NCBI RefSeq assembly: GCF_017310505.1
Contig: NZ_CP065957.1
Location: forward strand, 62,001 to 126,000
Origin: Methylacidiphilum caldifontis
GTDB taxonomy: Bacteria; Verrucomicrobiota; Verrucomicrobiia; Methylacidiphilales; Methylacidiphilaceae
Reading direction: 5' to 3'
Length of the DNA stretch: 64,000 bases
Numbering within the stretch: the stretch's first letter is position 1; each line of letters opens with the position of its first letter. A program made the translations under genes and the position numbers. The notes under the pieces are model-generated. The model made no database searches, was not told where the DNA came from, and saw only the letters and a list, made by a program, of their open reading frames with translations. Of this stretch, positions 17,944 to 27,592 are shown one piece after another.

Positions 17944-19779
17944 ATGGCTTATCAACCTATAGAAAACTATGCAATTATTGGAGACATGCACACGGTGGCG
18001 CTCGTCGCCATTGACGGTTCTATCGATTGGTTGTGCATCCCCTTTTTTGATTCACCAAGCATTTTTGGGGCCTTGCTCGATGACGAAAAAGGAGGAAGGT
18101 TTAAAATCGCACCTCTTGAGAACACGGTTCGTTGTAAGCAGTTTTATTGGCCAGGGACAAACGTGCTTGTAACCCGCTTTCTTTCTTCTCAAGGAGCAGC
18201 TGAACTGACTGATTTCATGCCGATTGAACCGGATACCGAAGGAGGAGTGCATCGATTCAGGCTTATCCGTAGGCTAACCGCTGTTCGGGGAACTATAGAC
18301 TTTGTTCTTCAATGCTGTCCTGCTTTTAACTATGCTTTAGATCCTCATCAAGCAGAACGTATTACATCAGGGGTTATTTTTTCTAACGATAAACTCAGCC
18401 TTGTGCTTTCTACAGATAAGACTTTAAAGATAACGGAAAAGGGTGTGGTGGGTCATTTTACCCTTAAGGAGGGTGAATCTACAGTATTTGCTCTTATCCA
18501 GATGACTCCCGGTTCAGAATGGGCAATGCATTTATCGAACAAGGAGGCTGAAAGACTTTTTAGGTTGACTGTAGATTATTGGAGAAGATGGATTGCTCAG
18601 TGCCATTACACTGGACGATGGCGAGAAATGGTTTATCGCTCCGCATTAACCTTGAAACTCCTTACTTTTAAACCTACTGGAGCTATTGTCGCTGCGGCCA
18701 CTACAAGCCTGCCCGAAGAAATCGGGGGGATCCGCAATTGGGATTATCGCTTCAGCTGGATTAGGGATTCTGCTTTTACTGTATATGCTTTCATGCGGCT
18801 TGGGTTTACCGAAGAAGCCCAAAGGTACATGGAATTCCTTTCTAGGGTTTATAAGGGTATTTCTAAAGATAAACCTCCCCTTCAAATAATGTATGGGGTT
18901 GATGGAAGAACGGACTTAAAGGAGGTTGAACTCCATCATTTGGAAGGATACAAGGGGTCAAGACCGGTTCGTATTGGTAACAACGCTTATCGGCAGGTGC
19001 AGCTCGATATCTATGGAGAACTTATTGATGCGATCTATTTGTTCAATAAATATGGGGCTCCAATTTCTTACGATGAATGGCAGGAAGTCAGGCGGTTGAT
19101 CGACTGGGTCACTGAACATTGGCAACAGGAAGATGAAGGAATATGGGAGGTTAGGGGAAGGCGACATCATTTTATCTATTCGAAACTCATGTGTTGGGTA
19201 GCTTTAGACCGCGGCTTAAGGTTAGCGGAAAAAAGATCATTCCCCACCGATGTGACCGAATGGAGAAAAGTTCGTAACGACATTTATTCATATATTATGG
19301 AAAGAGGTTGGAATCCAAAAATAAAGAGTTTTGTCCAATATCCTGGAACCGATGCCTTGGATGCTGCTACCCTTATGATGCCTTTAGTTTTGTTCGTTTC
19401 TCCAACAGATCCTAAAATTTTGGGAACCCTACAGGCTGTGATGCGTCCGCCCCAAGAAGGAGGCCTCTTAGCCAATAACCTCCTTTATCGGTACAATTTA
19501 GATAAAACCGCCGATGGATTAAGGGGAAAAGAAGCTACTTTCAATATCTGTACTTTTTGGCTTGTCGAAGCTTTAGCTAGAGCAGGGCAGTTTCAGCCGG
19601 AACTTCTTGAAGAAGCCCATCTTCTTTTTGAACGGATGCTTGGATTTGCCAACCATGTAGGCTTGTATGCTGAGCAAACCGGTTCTAGTGGGGAAGCATT
19701 AGGGAATTTTCCCCAAGCTTTTACTCATCTTGCATTGATTAGTTCAGCTTATAACTTGGATAAAACTCTTGGGACCTAG
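17944..19779 (+). CDS. Glycoside hydrolase family 15 protein (glucoamylase/trehalase-like)
   Basis: A 611-residue protein of the bacterial GH15 type. An N-terminal beta-sandwich domain ([36 protein letters not shown]) precedes an (alpha/alpha)6 barrel with [19 protein letters not shown]. Two likely catalytic acids are the Glu in DEGIWEVRG (about residue 400) and the Glu in [19 protein letters not shown] near the end. Members hydrolyse alpha-glucans or trehalose. Without a signal peptide it acts in the cytoplasm, perhaps in glycogen or trehalose turnover. Co-transcribed with wrbA. Confidence 0.9.
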   Translation: MAYQPIENYAIIGDMHTVALVAIDGSIDWLCIPFFDSPSIFGALLDDEKGGRFKIAPLENTVRCKQFYWPGTNVLVTRFLSSQGAAELTDFMPIEPDTEGGVHRFRLIRRLTAVRGTIDFVLQCCPAFNYALDPHQAERITSGVIFSNDKLSLVLSTDKTLKITEKGVVGHFTLKEGESTVFALIQMTPGSEWAMHLSNKEAERLFRLTVDYWRRWIAQCHYTGRWREMVYRSALTLKLLTFKPTGAIVAAATTSLPEEIGGIRNWDYRFSWIRDSAFTVYAFMRLGFTEEAQRYMEFLSRVYKGISKDKPPLQIMYGVDGRTDLKEVELHHLEGYKGSRPVRIGNNAYRQVQLDIYGELIDAIYLFNKYGAPISYDEWQEVRRLIDWVTEHWQQEDEGIWEVRGRRHHFIYSKLMCWVALDRGLRLAEKRSFPTDVTEWRKVRNDIYSYIMERGWNPKIKSFVQYPGTDALDAATLMMPLVLFVSPTDPKILGTLQAVMRPPQEGGLLANNLLYRYNLDKTADGLRGKEATFNICTFWLVEALARAGQFQPELLEEAHLLFERMLGFANHVGLYAEQTGSSGEALGNFPQAFTHLALISSAYNLDKTLGT

Positions 19780-20059
19780 GGATAATCTTTCAAGAAAGTT
19801 ATCTGATCTAGAGGTTTTATAGATTTTTCTTTATTTATTTTTGATCAATGAATTAGAGAGGCAAAATCTGAAAGAAAAGCTTACTGTTTTTCTGAATCGA
19901 TCTTGATAAGACTATGGATAAAAAATCGTTTTTGAATTTCATCAATGTATTAACAAAAAAACGATGAGATAGATAAAAATTTTTGTTAAAATGATTTTTT
20001 TTCTTTCTTTAAAATTGGTTTTTATTCAAAATGATATTACATTAAATACCTTTAATGAC

Positions 20060-20629
20060 ATGAAATCCTTACTGTTATTTTTGGTTGGAACGATAGGGAT
20101 TTTTTTATCCATCCCTTCAATTTCTTTTGCTGATTGTGGTCATGTTTGTAATAAAAATGCGGGCCGTTTTAAATGTCCTGTTGTGGAAAAAGATGGCTAT
20201 GCAGTACACATGGACCTTTACACCCATAAATCGATCTATCAAGGGGAAACTTTTTGTGACAATGTTCCCGATCCAGGACAGGCGACAATTGTTGTCGATT
20301 TGATTAATGCCAAGGCAAAAACAACGCCGGTATCGGTTAAGCTTTTTTCTGAAAATAACAAACTCATTCAATCCCTGCCCCCCAAGGCTTACCCAGGAGG
20401 GACCATTTCAGTTCCCGCCTACTTAGAAAGAGGAAAGTATCGATTAGAAGTGGTTATGCAGGATAAAGGAGCTCAGCAGGTAAGCTTCGATTTTCCTTTT
20501 GTAGTGGCTATAAAACCTTGGAGCTATTATGTTACCCAAAGTAAAGCGGGCATTTTGCTCTTAGCGATGGGTCTAGTAACAGTTTTAAGCATGTCACTTT
20601 CTCGGCTGGATTGGGTATTGAGGAGATAA
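20060..20629 (+). CDS. Exported membrane-anchored protein, function unknown
   Basis: About 189 residues from the ATG at 20060; the longer frame from 19991 adds 23 residues before the signal peptide. The signal peptide ends near SISFADCG. A periplasmic domain with four Cys (DCGHVCNKN, FKCPVV, FCDNVPD) and an Ig-like strand pattern follows (TPVSVKLFSENN, GGTISVPAYLERGKYRLEVVM). A C-terminal transmembrane helix (GILLLAMGLVTVLSMSL) leaves a short basic tail inside. I do not recognise the family. The domain resembles periplasmic chaperone or carrier beta-sandwiches only in outline. Confidence 0.65.
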   Translation: MKSLLLFLVGTIGIFLSIPSISFADCGHVCNKNAGRFKCPVVEKDGYAVHMDLYTHKSIYQGETFCDNVPDPGQATIVVDLINAKAKTTPVSVKLFSENNKLIQSLPPKAYPGGTISVPAYLERGKYRLEVVMQDKGAQQVSFDFPFVVAIKPWSYYVTQSKAGILLLAMGLVTVLSMSLSRLDWVLRR

Positions 20630-21079
20630 AAGTTTTTTATCCCTTGGAATTATTCTTTGATTTGATGGATGGAGAAAGGGATCCTTGTTGGCCTATTAAG
20701 AACAGAGTCATGGTTATTGGCTGAAAGTTTTGTTTTTAGGAAAAACCTTTTTTCTCATAGATCTCTTTTAGAGATTTTATTCATTTATCGCTGATCGCTT
20801 TTCAAAGTCAGGATTAACTATTTTATGACAACTTATTTATTCTCACTTGGCAATTCCAAGAGGAGTTCCTAATTGTCGTCTACGCACGAGGGGGCTGGGA
20901 TAAGGGTGACTACAAAGATAATGAAATCCCGCCGAAAATATCGGGCGAAGTCCGAAAGCAAGCGGGCAAAAAGAAAAGTAGAAGTCTTAAGGGAAATGAA
21001 TTTTTGCCCGCTCGTCAATACCGCATTTTTGCGCTCCGCGCAAGTGAAAAAGCAGGCAAAATTCCTGAAAGTAAAATAC
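20630..21079. other. Spacer ending in a structured G+C-richer patch beside tRNA-Ala
   Basis: The first 230 bp are AT-rich and empty. From about 20870 to 21060 the sequence is G+C-richer and holds a 12-bp perfect inverted repeat and a tight hairpin. An open frame runs through the patch into the antisense of the tRNA, which makes it look like a false ORF. The patch abuts the 3' end of the tRNA gene, the usual place for integrated elements. Confidence 0.4.
20961..21012. repeat. 12-bp perfect inverted repeat
   Basis: AGCGGGCAAAAA at 20961-20972 is the exact reverse complement of 21001-21012, with a 28-nt spacer. A second hairpin TTGCGC-TCC-GCGCAA lies at 21029-21043. Together they could fold as RNA or mark the end of a lost element. 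Confidence 0.7.
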
Positions 21080-21155
21080 TGGTGGAGGTTAGGGGATTCG
21101 AACCCCTGACCTTCTCATTGCGAACGAGACGCTCTACCAACTGAGCTAAACCCCC
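21080..21155 (-). tRNA. tRNA-Ala(CGC)
   Basis: A 76-nt gene with encoded CCA. The acceptor stem GGGGGTT pairs with AACCTCC (one G-U). The D arm is GCTC/GAGC, the anticodon stem TCTCG/TGAGA encloses loop TTCGCAA with anticodon CGC (reads GCG), and the T arm is AGGGG-TTCGAAT-CCCCT. The discriminator base is A. All canonical positions are filled. Confidence 0.95.
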
Positions 21156-21234
21156 TTTTTTTTCCATTAACATTCAATTCTTTTGTGCAAATTCAAGATA
21201 AAAGAACGGTGTTATGTTTTCTACTTTAAAAAAA

Positions 21235-22716
21235 TCAGTCCGGTTTCTTTGATTCTTCCTTGGGGCGTAGTAGGGGGAAAAGGATAACATCCCGGATCGA
21301 TTCCTGGGCAGTTAAGAGCATTGTTAGCCGATCAATTCCTAATCCTATTCCTCCAGCCGGAGGCATGCCATACTCTAAAGCAAGCAGAAATTCTTCATCA
21401 ATCTTCTGTTTTTCTTCTCCAGCCTGTTTTTCAAGCCTGCTTCTCTGAACTAACGGATCGTTGAGCTCGCTGTAACCGGGAGCAAGTTCCTGCCCGTTAA
21501 CTATTAATTCAAAGACATCTACAAACTGGGGATCCTCTTTTTTCTGTTTAGCCAAGGGAACAAAATCGGTTGGAAATTCTGTGACAAAGAGAGGTCCGAC
21601 TGTCTTGGCTTCCACCTGTTTTTCGAAAAGATGTCTGCAGATGTCACTTTCTGTAAATCCTTCCTTGATTTCGACTTCGTAGTGTTCGGCAAGTCTTCTT
21701 TTTCCTTCGCTGTTTAATTTAAACCAATCTTCTCCGATCGCTTCTTGAAGGACTTCTCGGAAAGGTTTCCTTGGCCAGGGGGGAGTTAAATCTATAACTT
21801 GACCTTCACCCAGATGCTTTGAAGCCGGAAACTTTAAGGTTCCTAACACTTTTTCAGCAACTGTAGAGATCATTTCTTCTAAGAGATTAGCCATCGACTG
21901 AAAATCCCCATAAGCCTGGTAGGCTTCCAGCATTGTAAACTCAGGGTTATGCTTTCGAGAAATACCTTCGTTGCGAAAGTTACGATTGAGCTCGAAAATC
22001 TTTTCTAACCCCCCAACCAGAAGTCTTTTCAGGTAGAGTTCGGGAGCTATTCTTAAGTAAAGAGAGATGCCTAGAGCTTCATGGAAAGTCTTGAAAGGAT
22101 TGGCTGCTGCTCCTCCAGCAATGGTCTGCATCATTGGGGTTTCGACTTCTATAAAGCCTTTTTGATGCAAGAAATTACGGATCTCCTTGACTATTTGGCT
22201 GCGGTACAAAAAGATTTTTTTGACATCCGGATTCATAATCAGGTCAAGGTATCTTTGCCTATAACGGGCTTCGACATCGTGGAGTCCGTGCCACTTAGAG
22301 GGAAGGGGACGAAGTGATTTTACTAGAAGCTGCCAACTTTTAATCCGAATCGTTTTTTCTTTTGTTTTAGTGAAAAAACAGCTCCCTTCTACTCCAAGAA
22401 TATCACCAATGTCGAGCTGCTTAAGTTGGTTAAAGGCAAGTTCGCCACAGGATTGAGGATTTGCATAGATCTGAATCTTTGAGCTTTGATCCTGGACATG
22501 GGCAAAAAAGCTCTTGCCCATATCTCGAATCGAAAGAATTCGGCCTGCAATCCGGACTTCTTGGTTTTCTATAAACTGGGCCACAATGTGTTCAATTGGT
22601 CGTGTATCGAAAAAAGGTTGTCCGAATGGGTCGATACCTTGTGATTTCCAATAGTTAAGTTTTTCTCTACGAAGTCTAAGTAATTCTGATTCTGGGTTCG
22701 TCGAAGACATGGCCAT
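21235..22716 (-). CDS. lysS: Lysyl-tRNA synthetase, class II
   Basis: A 493-residue enzyme that charges tRNA-Lys. An N-terminal OB-fold anticodon-binding domain (VRIAGRILSIRDMGKSFFAHV, about residues 54-74) precedes the class II catalytic core with motif 2 around FRNEGISRKHNPEFTMLEAY and motif 3 GIGLGIDRLTMLL near the C-terminus. Length is normal for bacterial LysS. It is 40 bp downstream of queD on the same strand, so the two may share a transcript. Confidence 0.96.
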   Translation of the reverse strand: MAMSSTNPESELLRLRREKLNYWKSQGIDPFGQPFFDTRPIEHIVAQFIENQEVRIAGRILSIRDMGKSFFAHVQDQSSKIQIYANPQSCGELAFNQLKQLDIGDILGVEGSCFFTKTKEKTIRIKSWQLLVKSLRPLPSKWHGLHDVEARYRQRYLDLIMNPDVKKIFLYRSQIVKEIRNFLHQKGFIEVETPMMQTIAGGAAANPFKTFHEALGISLYLRIAPELYLKRLLVGGLEKIFELNRNFRNEGISRKHNPEFTMLEAYQAYGDFQSMANLLEEMISTVAEKVLGTLKFPASKHLGEGQVIDLTPPWPRKPFREVLQEAIGEDWFKLNSEGKRRLAEHYEVEIKEGFTESDICRHLFEKQVEAKTVGPLFVTEFPTDFVPLAKQKKEDPQFVDVFELIVNGQELAPGYSELNDPLVQRSRLEKQAGEEKQKIDEEFLLALEYGMPPAGGIGLGIDRLTMLLTAQESIRDVILFPLLRPKEESKKPD

Positions 22717-22756
22717 TGTTCTTTTATTCCATGAAAAAAGGTTGTAAAATTAAAGC

Positions 22757-23119
22757 TTAATCTCCCCTGTAAATGCAACGAGTTCGAGCTGTTTCTTGGA
22801 TAGTAATTTCAAAAAGGCCGGGAAGTTTGTCTTTAAGTTTATTCCAAAACCATCCCGCTAGGTTTTCTATGGTAGGGTTTTTTAGACCTTCGATATCGTT
22901 GAGATATTGATGGTCTAATTGATCTATGAGAGGAGAAACAGCTTCAGAAATTTTTCCATGATCGTAAAGGATCCCTTTTTGAGGATCCACTTCTCCTCGG
23001 ACAGCTACGGTTAGTTTAAAGCTGTGTCCATGAATTCTTTGGCATTTGTGACCTTCAGGAAATGAAGGCAAGGCTTGTGCCGCTTCAAAGTCGAAGTCTT
23101 TGGATAAAATGACATGCAT
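22757..23119 (-). CDS. queD: 6-carboxy-tetrahydropterin synthase, QueD type
   Basis: About 120 residues from the ATG at 23119; upstream residues in the longer frame do not look like a family member. It makes 6-carboxy-tetrahydropterin from dihydroneopterin triphosphate in preQ0/queuosine synthesis. GHKC carries the catalytic Cys, HGHSF two Zn-ligand His residues, LDHQYLND the catalytic Asp-His, and the C-terminal ETARTRCIYRGD the substrate Glu. One oddity: the first Zn ligand, usually His in FEAAH, is Gln here (FEAAQ). queE is also in the window at 26843. Confidence 0.85.
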   Translation of the reverse strand: MHVILSKDFDFEAAQALPSFPEGHKCQRIHGHSFKLTVAVRGEVDPQKGILYDHGKISEAVSPLIDQLDHQYLNDIEGLKNPTIENLAGWFWNKLKDKLPGLFEITIQETARTRCIYRGD

Positions 23120-23468
23120 GGGGTTCTTTTTTTTTGATTTCTCACGTAGGGTTAATTTTGGACAAATGAACAAATATTCAATAAAATAATAAGGCAATAA
23201 TTTTAATAGTTTGTCTGTAAAAAAGAAACAATAAAAGGATTTGAGCAGCTGATTCTTAATGGTTGTGCATTATTGAGCAATTAGATATGCTGAATTTAAT
23301 TGCATGATAGGGCTTGGCCCTGAGTACTGTGGATGTTCTAGCCTATGAAGAGAAGAAAGGCTTTTGTTCGAGTCAAAAAGCACATTTCCGGCCTCATTAA
23401 ACCAACAATTATATCTTTTGAGCAGGATTGAGTAAAGGCTAACGGAACTGTTTATGAGGAAGTAAACG
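23120..23468. other. Divergent spacer between queD and the aldo/keto reductase
   Basis: About 350 bp, AT-rich in its first third. It presumably holds the two divergent promoters. No gene, hairpin or riboswitch (including preQ1 type) could be recognised. Confidence 0.35.
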
Positions 23469-24401
23469 ATGGAATACACCATTTTGGGCAAGACCGGTTT
23501 TAGGGTTTCGAGACTGGGAATAGGCACGGCAGAAATAGGTTTTGAACGCATGCCTTTAGCTTCTGTCTCCGAGCTTCTTCTCTTTGCTCTTGACCATGGG
23601 ATTAATGTTTTGGATACGGCACGAGGTTATGAATCTTCCGAAGAATTAATAGGTAAAGCTATTGGTCATCGCAGGAGAGATTTCATTATTGTTTCTAAGT
23701 GTGGTTATGGGGAAATTGAAGGCATGGAGTCTTTGCCTCCCTGGTCTAAAAAAAAGATTACCGCTTCAGTAGATCAGTCTTTAAAGAAATTAAGGACTGA
23801 TCATATCGATATCATGCTTCTTCATACCTGTACAAAAGATGTTCTTCAGAAAGGAGAAGCTTTAGAAGCATTACTTATAGCACAGCAAAAGGGAAAAATC
23901 CGATTTATCGGTTATTCAGGGGATAATGAAGACGGTCTTTTTGCTTTAAGTCTTGAGCCAATCGATGTCGTTGAGATTAGTCTTAATGTTACCGATCAGT
24001 ATAATGCAGAGAAGCTGTTGCCATTGGCTAAAGAAAAAAAGGTAGGAGTTTTAGTGAAAAGACCCTTGGGAAACTGCCCATGGAAGGATCCTTTGGAGTT
24101 AAGCCCCCAGTACGGCCGTGAATATGGAGAGGAATATCGAAGGAGATTTAAAGCAATGGGGTTAAAAGCTGCTGATTTGGGTATTGAGGAAGATGGGTGG
24201 GCAGAGTTTTTCCTCCGTTTTGTCCTCTCTTTCCCTGAAATTCATGTGGTATTGATCGGTGTAACCAAATTAGAGCATCTGGTCCAAGACATACAAACTT
24301 TAAAAAAGGGAGTACTTCCTCAACCCGTGTGGCATAAAGTCAGGGAGAGTTTTATAAAAGCACAAAGCTTATCGGGAAGCATATGGCTTGGCCAGGGCTA
24401 G
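23469..24401 (+). CDS. Aldo/keto reductase
   Basis: A 310-residue (beta/alpha)8-barrel oxidoreductase using NAD(P)H. It has the AKR opening (LGKTGFRVSRLGIGTAEIG), Asp in VLDTARGYESSEELIGKAI with the catalytic Tyr, Lys in IIVSKCGYG and His in IMLLHTC. The C-terminal part has a cofactor-binding region HVVLIGVTKLEHL. A GAGGAAGTAAACG precedes the ATG. Substrate unknown. The next genes follow closely on the same strand. Confidence 0.9.
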   Translation: MEYTILGKTGFRVSRLGIGTAEIGFERMPLASVSELLLFALDHGINVLDTARGYESSEELIGKAIGHRRRDFIIVSKCGYGEIEGMESLPPWSKKKITASVDQSLKKLRTDHIDIMLLHTCTKDVLQKGEALEALLIAQQKGKIRFIGYSGDNEDGLFALSLEPIDVVEISLNVTDQYNAEKLLPLAKEKKVGVLVKRPLGNCPWKDPLELSPQYGREYGEEYRRRFKAMGLKAADLGIEEDGWAEFFLRFVLSFPEIHVVLIGVTKLEHLVQDIQTLKKGVLPQPVWHKVRESFIKAQSLSGSIWLGQG

Positions 24402-24436
24402 TATAAGTATGAGTAAAAAAGGAGTATCAATAGGCT

Positions 24437-24736
24437 ATGAGTTCAGCTCGGATAAGGGTTAAAGTGGTGGCAAATGCAAAAAAGACAGAGCTTTGTGGCA
24501 TGTATGAGGATGCCCTTAAAATCAAACTTGCTGCACCTCCAGTAGAAGGAAAAGCCAATGAAGCTTTGCTTTCCTTTCTGTCTTTACGACTGTCAGTGCC
24601 TAAGCGGTGTTTGCATATTGAAAAAGGAGAAAAAAACAGCAAAAAAATGATCGTTATCGAAGAATGGGCAAGGCAGAATAGTCCTCTTGAATGGCTTCTT
24701 AAAGAGTCCACTAGCCATAACGGACCATCAATATGA
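24437..24736 (+). CDS. DUF167 / YggU family protein
   Basis: A 99-residue small protein with the DUF167 core: RIRVKVVANAKK, then LKIKLAAPPVEGKANEALL and a closing KGEKNSKKMIVIE strand. The family is widespread; its biochemical role is not settled. The stop overlaps the next start as ATGA, implying coupled translation with the PDZ-domain gene. Confidence 0.88.
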   Translation: MSSARIRVKVVANAKKTELCGMYEDALKIKLAAPPVEGKANEALLSFLSLRLSVPKRCLHIEKGEKNSKKMIVIEEWARQNSPLEWLLKESTSHNGPSI

Positions 24737-25596
24737 ATGGATTTGGTCAACCGCATATACTCTTTTCTTCTTTTGCAAAAATATTTTTACTTTTTTCTTT
24801 GTTTATCTCGTTATCAGTTTCTCTCTTTTCTGCCCCAATGAAATTTGTTCCCGATCTTAAGCAATCTCAAATTTTTGCTGAAGACGAAAATGGGGTTCAC
24901 CTGAAATATCCTATCATTATTAATCCCTACACGATCATTTCTCCAGATGCTTTATTGCGAGTGATCTATGTGAAGCCTGAGATGGAGCTTTTAACAACAG
25001 GTCTAACCCCTACGGAAAATGAAGGTCAAAAAAAAGGACTTGCTGAAGCAGCTTCTAGATCTACACCCGCTATGGAAACTGAACCCCAACAAGGGGCTTT
25101 TCGTGAAGAAACTCCCCAGCAAAAAGAAATGAAAATGATCCAGCAGACTGTTTGGAATACTGGATCAGTATTTTATCAGGCTTTCGATTTTCTTGATGCC
25201 GAGGATTTGAGGATAATCTATAAAGAAAAAAACAAGAAATCTTTATCCGACGAACCAATCAATTTCCCCGAAGGGATGGTTTTAGCTCAGATTGATTCCA
25301 AGGTGGTGATTATCGCTCTTGAAGAAAATGGCAATGGCTACCAATATGGACTTAAGGCTGGGGATCAGATTTTAGCCATTAATGATGTGGGAATTAATGG
25401 TAATCTTAGTGATCTGCTTTCTCTTTATAGAAAAGAAAAATTCGGGATAAGGAGGACAAGAAGTTCGTTAAAATTTCTTGTGGAAAGAAACGGAGAGAAT
25501 TCTCCTATAGAAGTGAGCATTCCTCTCCCTCCTTCTTTGCAGGGCAGTATCCTAGATGAACCTATTGTTACTGAACCTACTCGTAAGAAACATTAA
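24733..25596 (+). CDS. Exported PDZ-domain protein
   Basis: A 287-residue protein with an N-terminal signal peptide or anchor (hydrophobic residues about 14-35). The C-terminal part (about residues 190-270) resembles a PDZ domain: IIALEENGNGYQYGLKAGDQILAIND, with the GLKAGD turn typical of HtrA/C-terminal-protease PDZ units. The middle is low-complexity, rich in Glu and Gln. No protease domain is present, so it may be an envelope scaffold or adaptor. It overlaps the DUF167 gene by 4 bp. Confidence 0.7.
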   Translation: MNGFGQPHILFSSFAKIFLLFSLFISLSVSLFSAPMKFVPDLKQSQIFAEDENGVHLKYPIIINPYTIISPDALLRVIYVKPEMELLTTGLTPTENEGQKKGLAEAASRSTPAMETEPQQGAFREETPQQKEMKMIQQTVWNTGSVFYQAFDFLDAEDLRIIYKEKNKKSLSDEPINFPEGMVLAQIDSKVVIIALEENGNGYQYGLKAGDQILAINDVGINGNLSDLLSLYRKEKFGIRRTRSSLKFLVERNGENSPIEVSIPLPPSLQGSILDEPIVTEPTRKKH

Positions 25597-25776
25597 GAAT
25601 TTTTAATTTTTTTTAGTAAAAAAATTTTTTTTTATGACCAGAGGTTTTTTATGCAAATTGGAATATTGACAGCTAATCCTAATAATGGCATAAAAGCGAT
25701 CACGACTAGAAGAGGAGAAAACATGCGAAAAAGAGAACATTACTTCTTGTAATTAACCCTTAAAGGTTTCTTTTCC

Positions 25777-26523
25777 ATGTTTATCGGTCGGTTATTATCT
25801 ATAATTCTGTTGGGTGGGGTAACTGTTTCAGCAGTTTTTGGGTGGCTCATAGTAAAGCAAAAAAATCAGTTCAAAACTGAATATGTTCGGACTTCAGAGG
25901 AGTTGAAAAAAACCAGCGAACAACTTGAAGAATCCAAAGTCTTGTTGGAAAGAACGACAAAGCACCTGGAAGAAGTCAAAGCTGAACTTGCTCAAGAAAA
26001 AGAGAGAGCCCAAAAACTGGATAGCGATCTTAAAGAGACTCAAAGTCAACTTGCTGATCTCCAGCAAAAATCGGCGAACAACTCTTCTCTTGTAGACCAG
26101 CATAAATCTGAAATTGATACGCTTACTGCTAAACTTGAGGAAGAAAAGAAAGCAAACCAGGAAGCTTCTGAGAAAATAGAAAACCTAGTCAAAGAAAAAT
26201 TGGCTTTAGAAGACAGTTTAGCAAAGGCGACTAATGAATTGAACAGGTTAAGGCAAGCTTCTCCAGCAGTTGCTCGAGCGGTATCGATGAAAACGGGGAT
26301 TAGGGGAAAAATCGTTTCGGTTAATAGAAACTGGAATTTTGTTGTTTTGAACATTGGAGAAAAGGATGGGTTGGTTGAAAACGGTGAGCTTCAAGTCTTT
26401 AGAAACAAACAATTTTTAGGGAAAATTAAAATTGTTTCTACCGAGCCATCTACCGCTGTGGCGGACATCGTTATGGATTCTTTAAAGGGAAACATTCAAC
26501 CCGGTGATGATGTTATTAATTAA
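25777..26523 (+). CDS. Membrane-anchored coiled-coil protein
   Basis: A 248-residue protein. Residues 5-27 form a transmembrane helix; residues about 30-165 are a continuous coiled coil rich in Glu, Lys, Leu and Gln; residues 170-248 form a beta-rich domain with GIRGKIVSVNRNWNFVVLN and GEKDGLVENGELQVFRN, like the C-terminal barrel of MreC-type or verrucomicrobial envelope proteins. It probably acts as an envelope spacer or scaffold. A small lipoprotein gene follows after 50 bp. Confidence 0.7.
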   Translation: MFIGRLLSIILLGGVTVSAVFGWLIVKQKNQFKTEYVRTSEELKKTSEQLEESKVLLERTTKHLEEVKAELAQEKERAQKLDSDLKETQSQLADLQQKSANNSSLVDQHKSEIDTLTAKLEEEKKANQEASEKIENLVKEKLALEDSLAKATNELNRLRQASPAVARAVSMKTGIRGKIVSVNRNWNFVVLNIGEKDGLVENGELQVFRNKQFLGKIKIVSTEPSTAVADIVMDSLKGNIQPGDDVIN

Positions 26524-26572
26524 ATAAAAAAAACTTTTGCTTTATTGATAAAAAAAGAAAAAATGATCTTCT

Positions 26573-26821
26573 ATGAAAACTAAAATGATCTATCTGGTTG
26601 GTTTAATGTATCTTTTTGCTATTGTAGGCTTTGGAGGAGGATGTGCTTCAACCTCTTCCAGTTCGAGCTCGCCTCAGGCTTCTCAGAATTCTTCTAGTTC
26701 TAAGAAAAAGAAGAATAATCAGGAAAATGTCACTTCTATGCCTTGGAATACCCCTCCATCTTGGCAACAGAATGGGCAGGCGGGTGCTTACATGGGAGGG
26801 ATGCCTGGAGCAGGATATTAA
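26573..26821 (+). CDS. Small Ser-rich lipoprotein
   Basis: An 82-residue protein with a signal peptide ending in the lipobox-like GFGGGC, followed at once by a Ser-rich stretch, a basic KKKK patch and a Gly/Met-rich C-terminus. Acylation at the Cys near residue 24 would anchor it in the outer or inner membrane. No family assigned. It probably shares a transcript with the coiled-coil gene. Confidence 0.65.
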   Translation: MKTKMIYLVGLMYLFAIVGFGGGCASTSSSSSSPQASQNSSSSKKKKNNQENVTSMPWNTPPSWQQNGQAGAYMGGMPGAGY

Positions 26822-26842
26822 ATGGATGGGATAAAACTATTT

Positions 26843-27547
26843 TTATACCCCTCGCATTGAGGGATCCCATATGTATTTATGGATCTGAAGACCAAGTCTA
26901 ACCTTTAGTTTGTCCTCTAAGATCCATTGGGAAAGAACTTGAGGTTCCAATTCTCCAAATACAGGGGAAAAGCTAACCGCTTTGATTTTTTCAATCCAAA
27001 CTTTCTCTTCCACAAGCTTGGTCTTTGCCCATTCGTAATCTTTCCTGTCTGCAATCACAAATTTCAATTCATCCCTTTCACCTAGTTTTTTGAGATTGGC
27101 CAATAGGTTATGTTCGCTTTGGCCACTTGAAGGACATTTTAAATCGACGATGCGATGCACTCTGGGATCCACATTGTCTATGGGCAGTGAACCACTTGTT
27201 TCCAGGAGGACTTCATATCCTAGGTCACAGAGAAAGCTTAACAGATAGAGGATATTTTTTTGAAGAAGGGGTTCTCCGCCCGTAATTTCTACAAGAGGAA
27301 CGGAATAGGCTTTGATCTGATCTAGAATAGTCGCTATCGACATGAGTTTTCCTCCTGAGAAAGCATAAGTTGTATCGCACCAGCGACATCTTAAATTACA
27401 GCCAGTCAGTCTGACAAATGAACAGGGATAACCTGCAAAGGTGCTTTCTCCCTGGATGCTTAGGAATATTTCGTTGACAAGAAGTTTTAGCTCAAGGATT
27501 TCTTGAACACTTAAGTATGCTACCGTGCTCATTCCCAGAAAAAACAT
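26843..27547 (-). CDS. queE: 7-carboxy-7-deazaguanine synthase
   Basis: A 234-residue radical-SAM enzyme that converts 6-carboxy-tetrahydropterin to 7-carboxy-7-deazaguanine in preQ0/queuosine synthesis. The motif CNLRCRWCDTTYAF carries the three cluster cysteines; LVNEIFLSIQGESTFAGYPCSFVRLTG in its two parts is the typical QueE N-terminus, and VEITGGEPLLQ is the SAM-binding GGE. An internal ATG at 27532 is an alternative start. Works directly after QueD, encoded 3.7 kb away. Confidence 0.92.
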   Translation of the reverse strand: MFFLGMSTVAYLSVQEILELKLLVNEIFLSIQGESTFAGYPCSFVRLTGCNLRCRWCDTTYAFSGGKLMSIATILDQIKAYSVPLVEITGGEPLLQKNILYLLSFLCDLGYEVLLETSGSLPIDNVDPRVHRIVDLKCPSSGQSEHNLLANLKKLGERDELKFVIADRKDYEWAKTKLVEEKVWIEKIKAVSFSPVFGELEPQVLSQWILEDKLKVRLGLQIHKYIWDPSMRGV

Positions 27548-27592
27548 AAGCCAGGGGGAAAATTAAGCAACCCAAAGAAGATCATTAAAACA

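Noticed and set aside
20873-21109. 78-codon plus-strand ORF ending inside the tRNA
   Set aside because: It runs into the antisense of tRNA-Ala, a common source of false ORFs, and has no ribosome site or family match.
25605-25640. AT-only hairpin after the PDZ-domain gene
   Set aside because: The A and T runs can pair, but such low-complexity pairing is frequent here and is not a reliable terminator.
25651-25752. 33-codon ORF upstream of the coiled-coil gene
   Set aside because: Too short, no clear ribosome site and no resemblance to known leaders.
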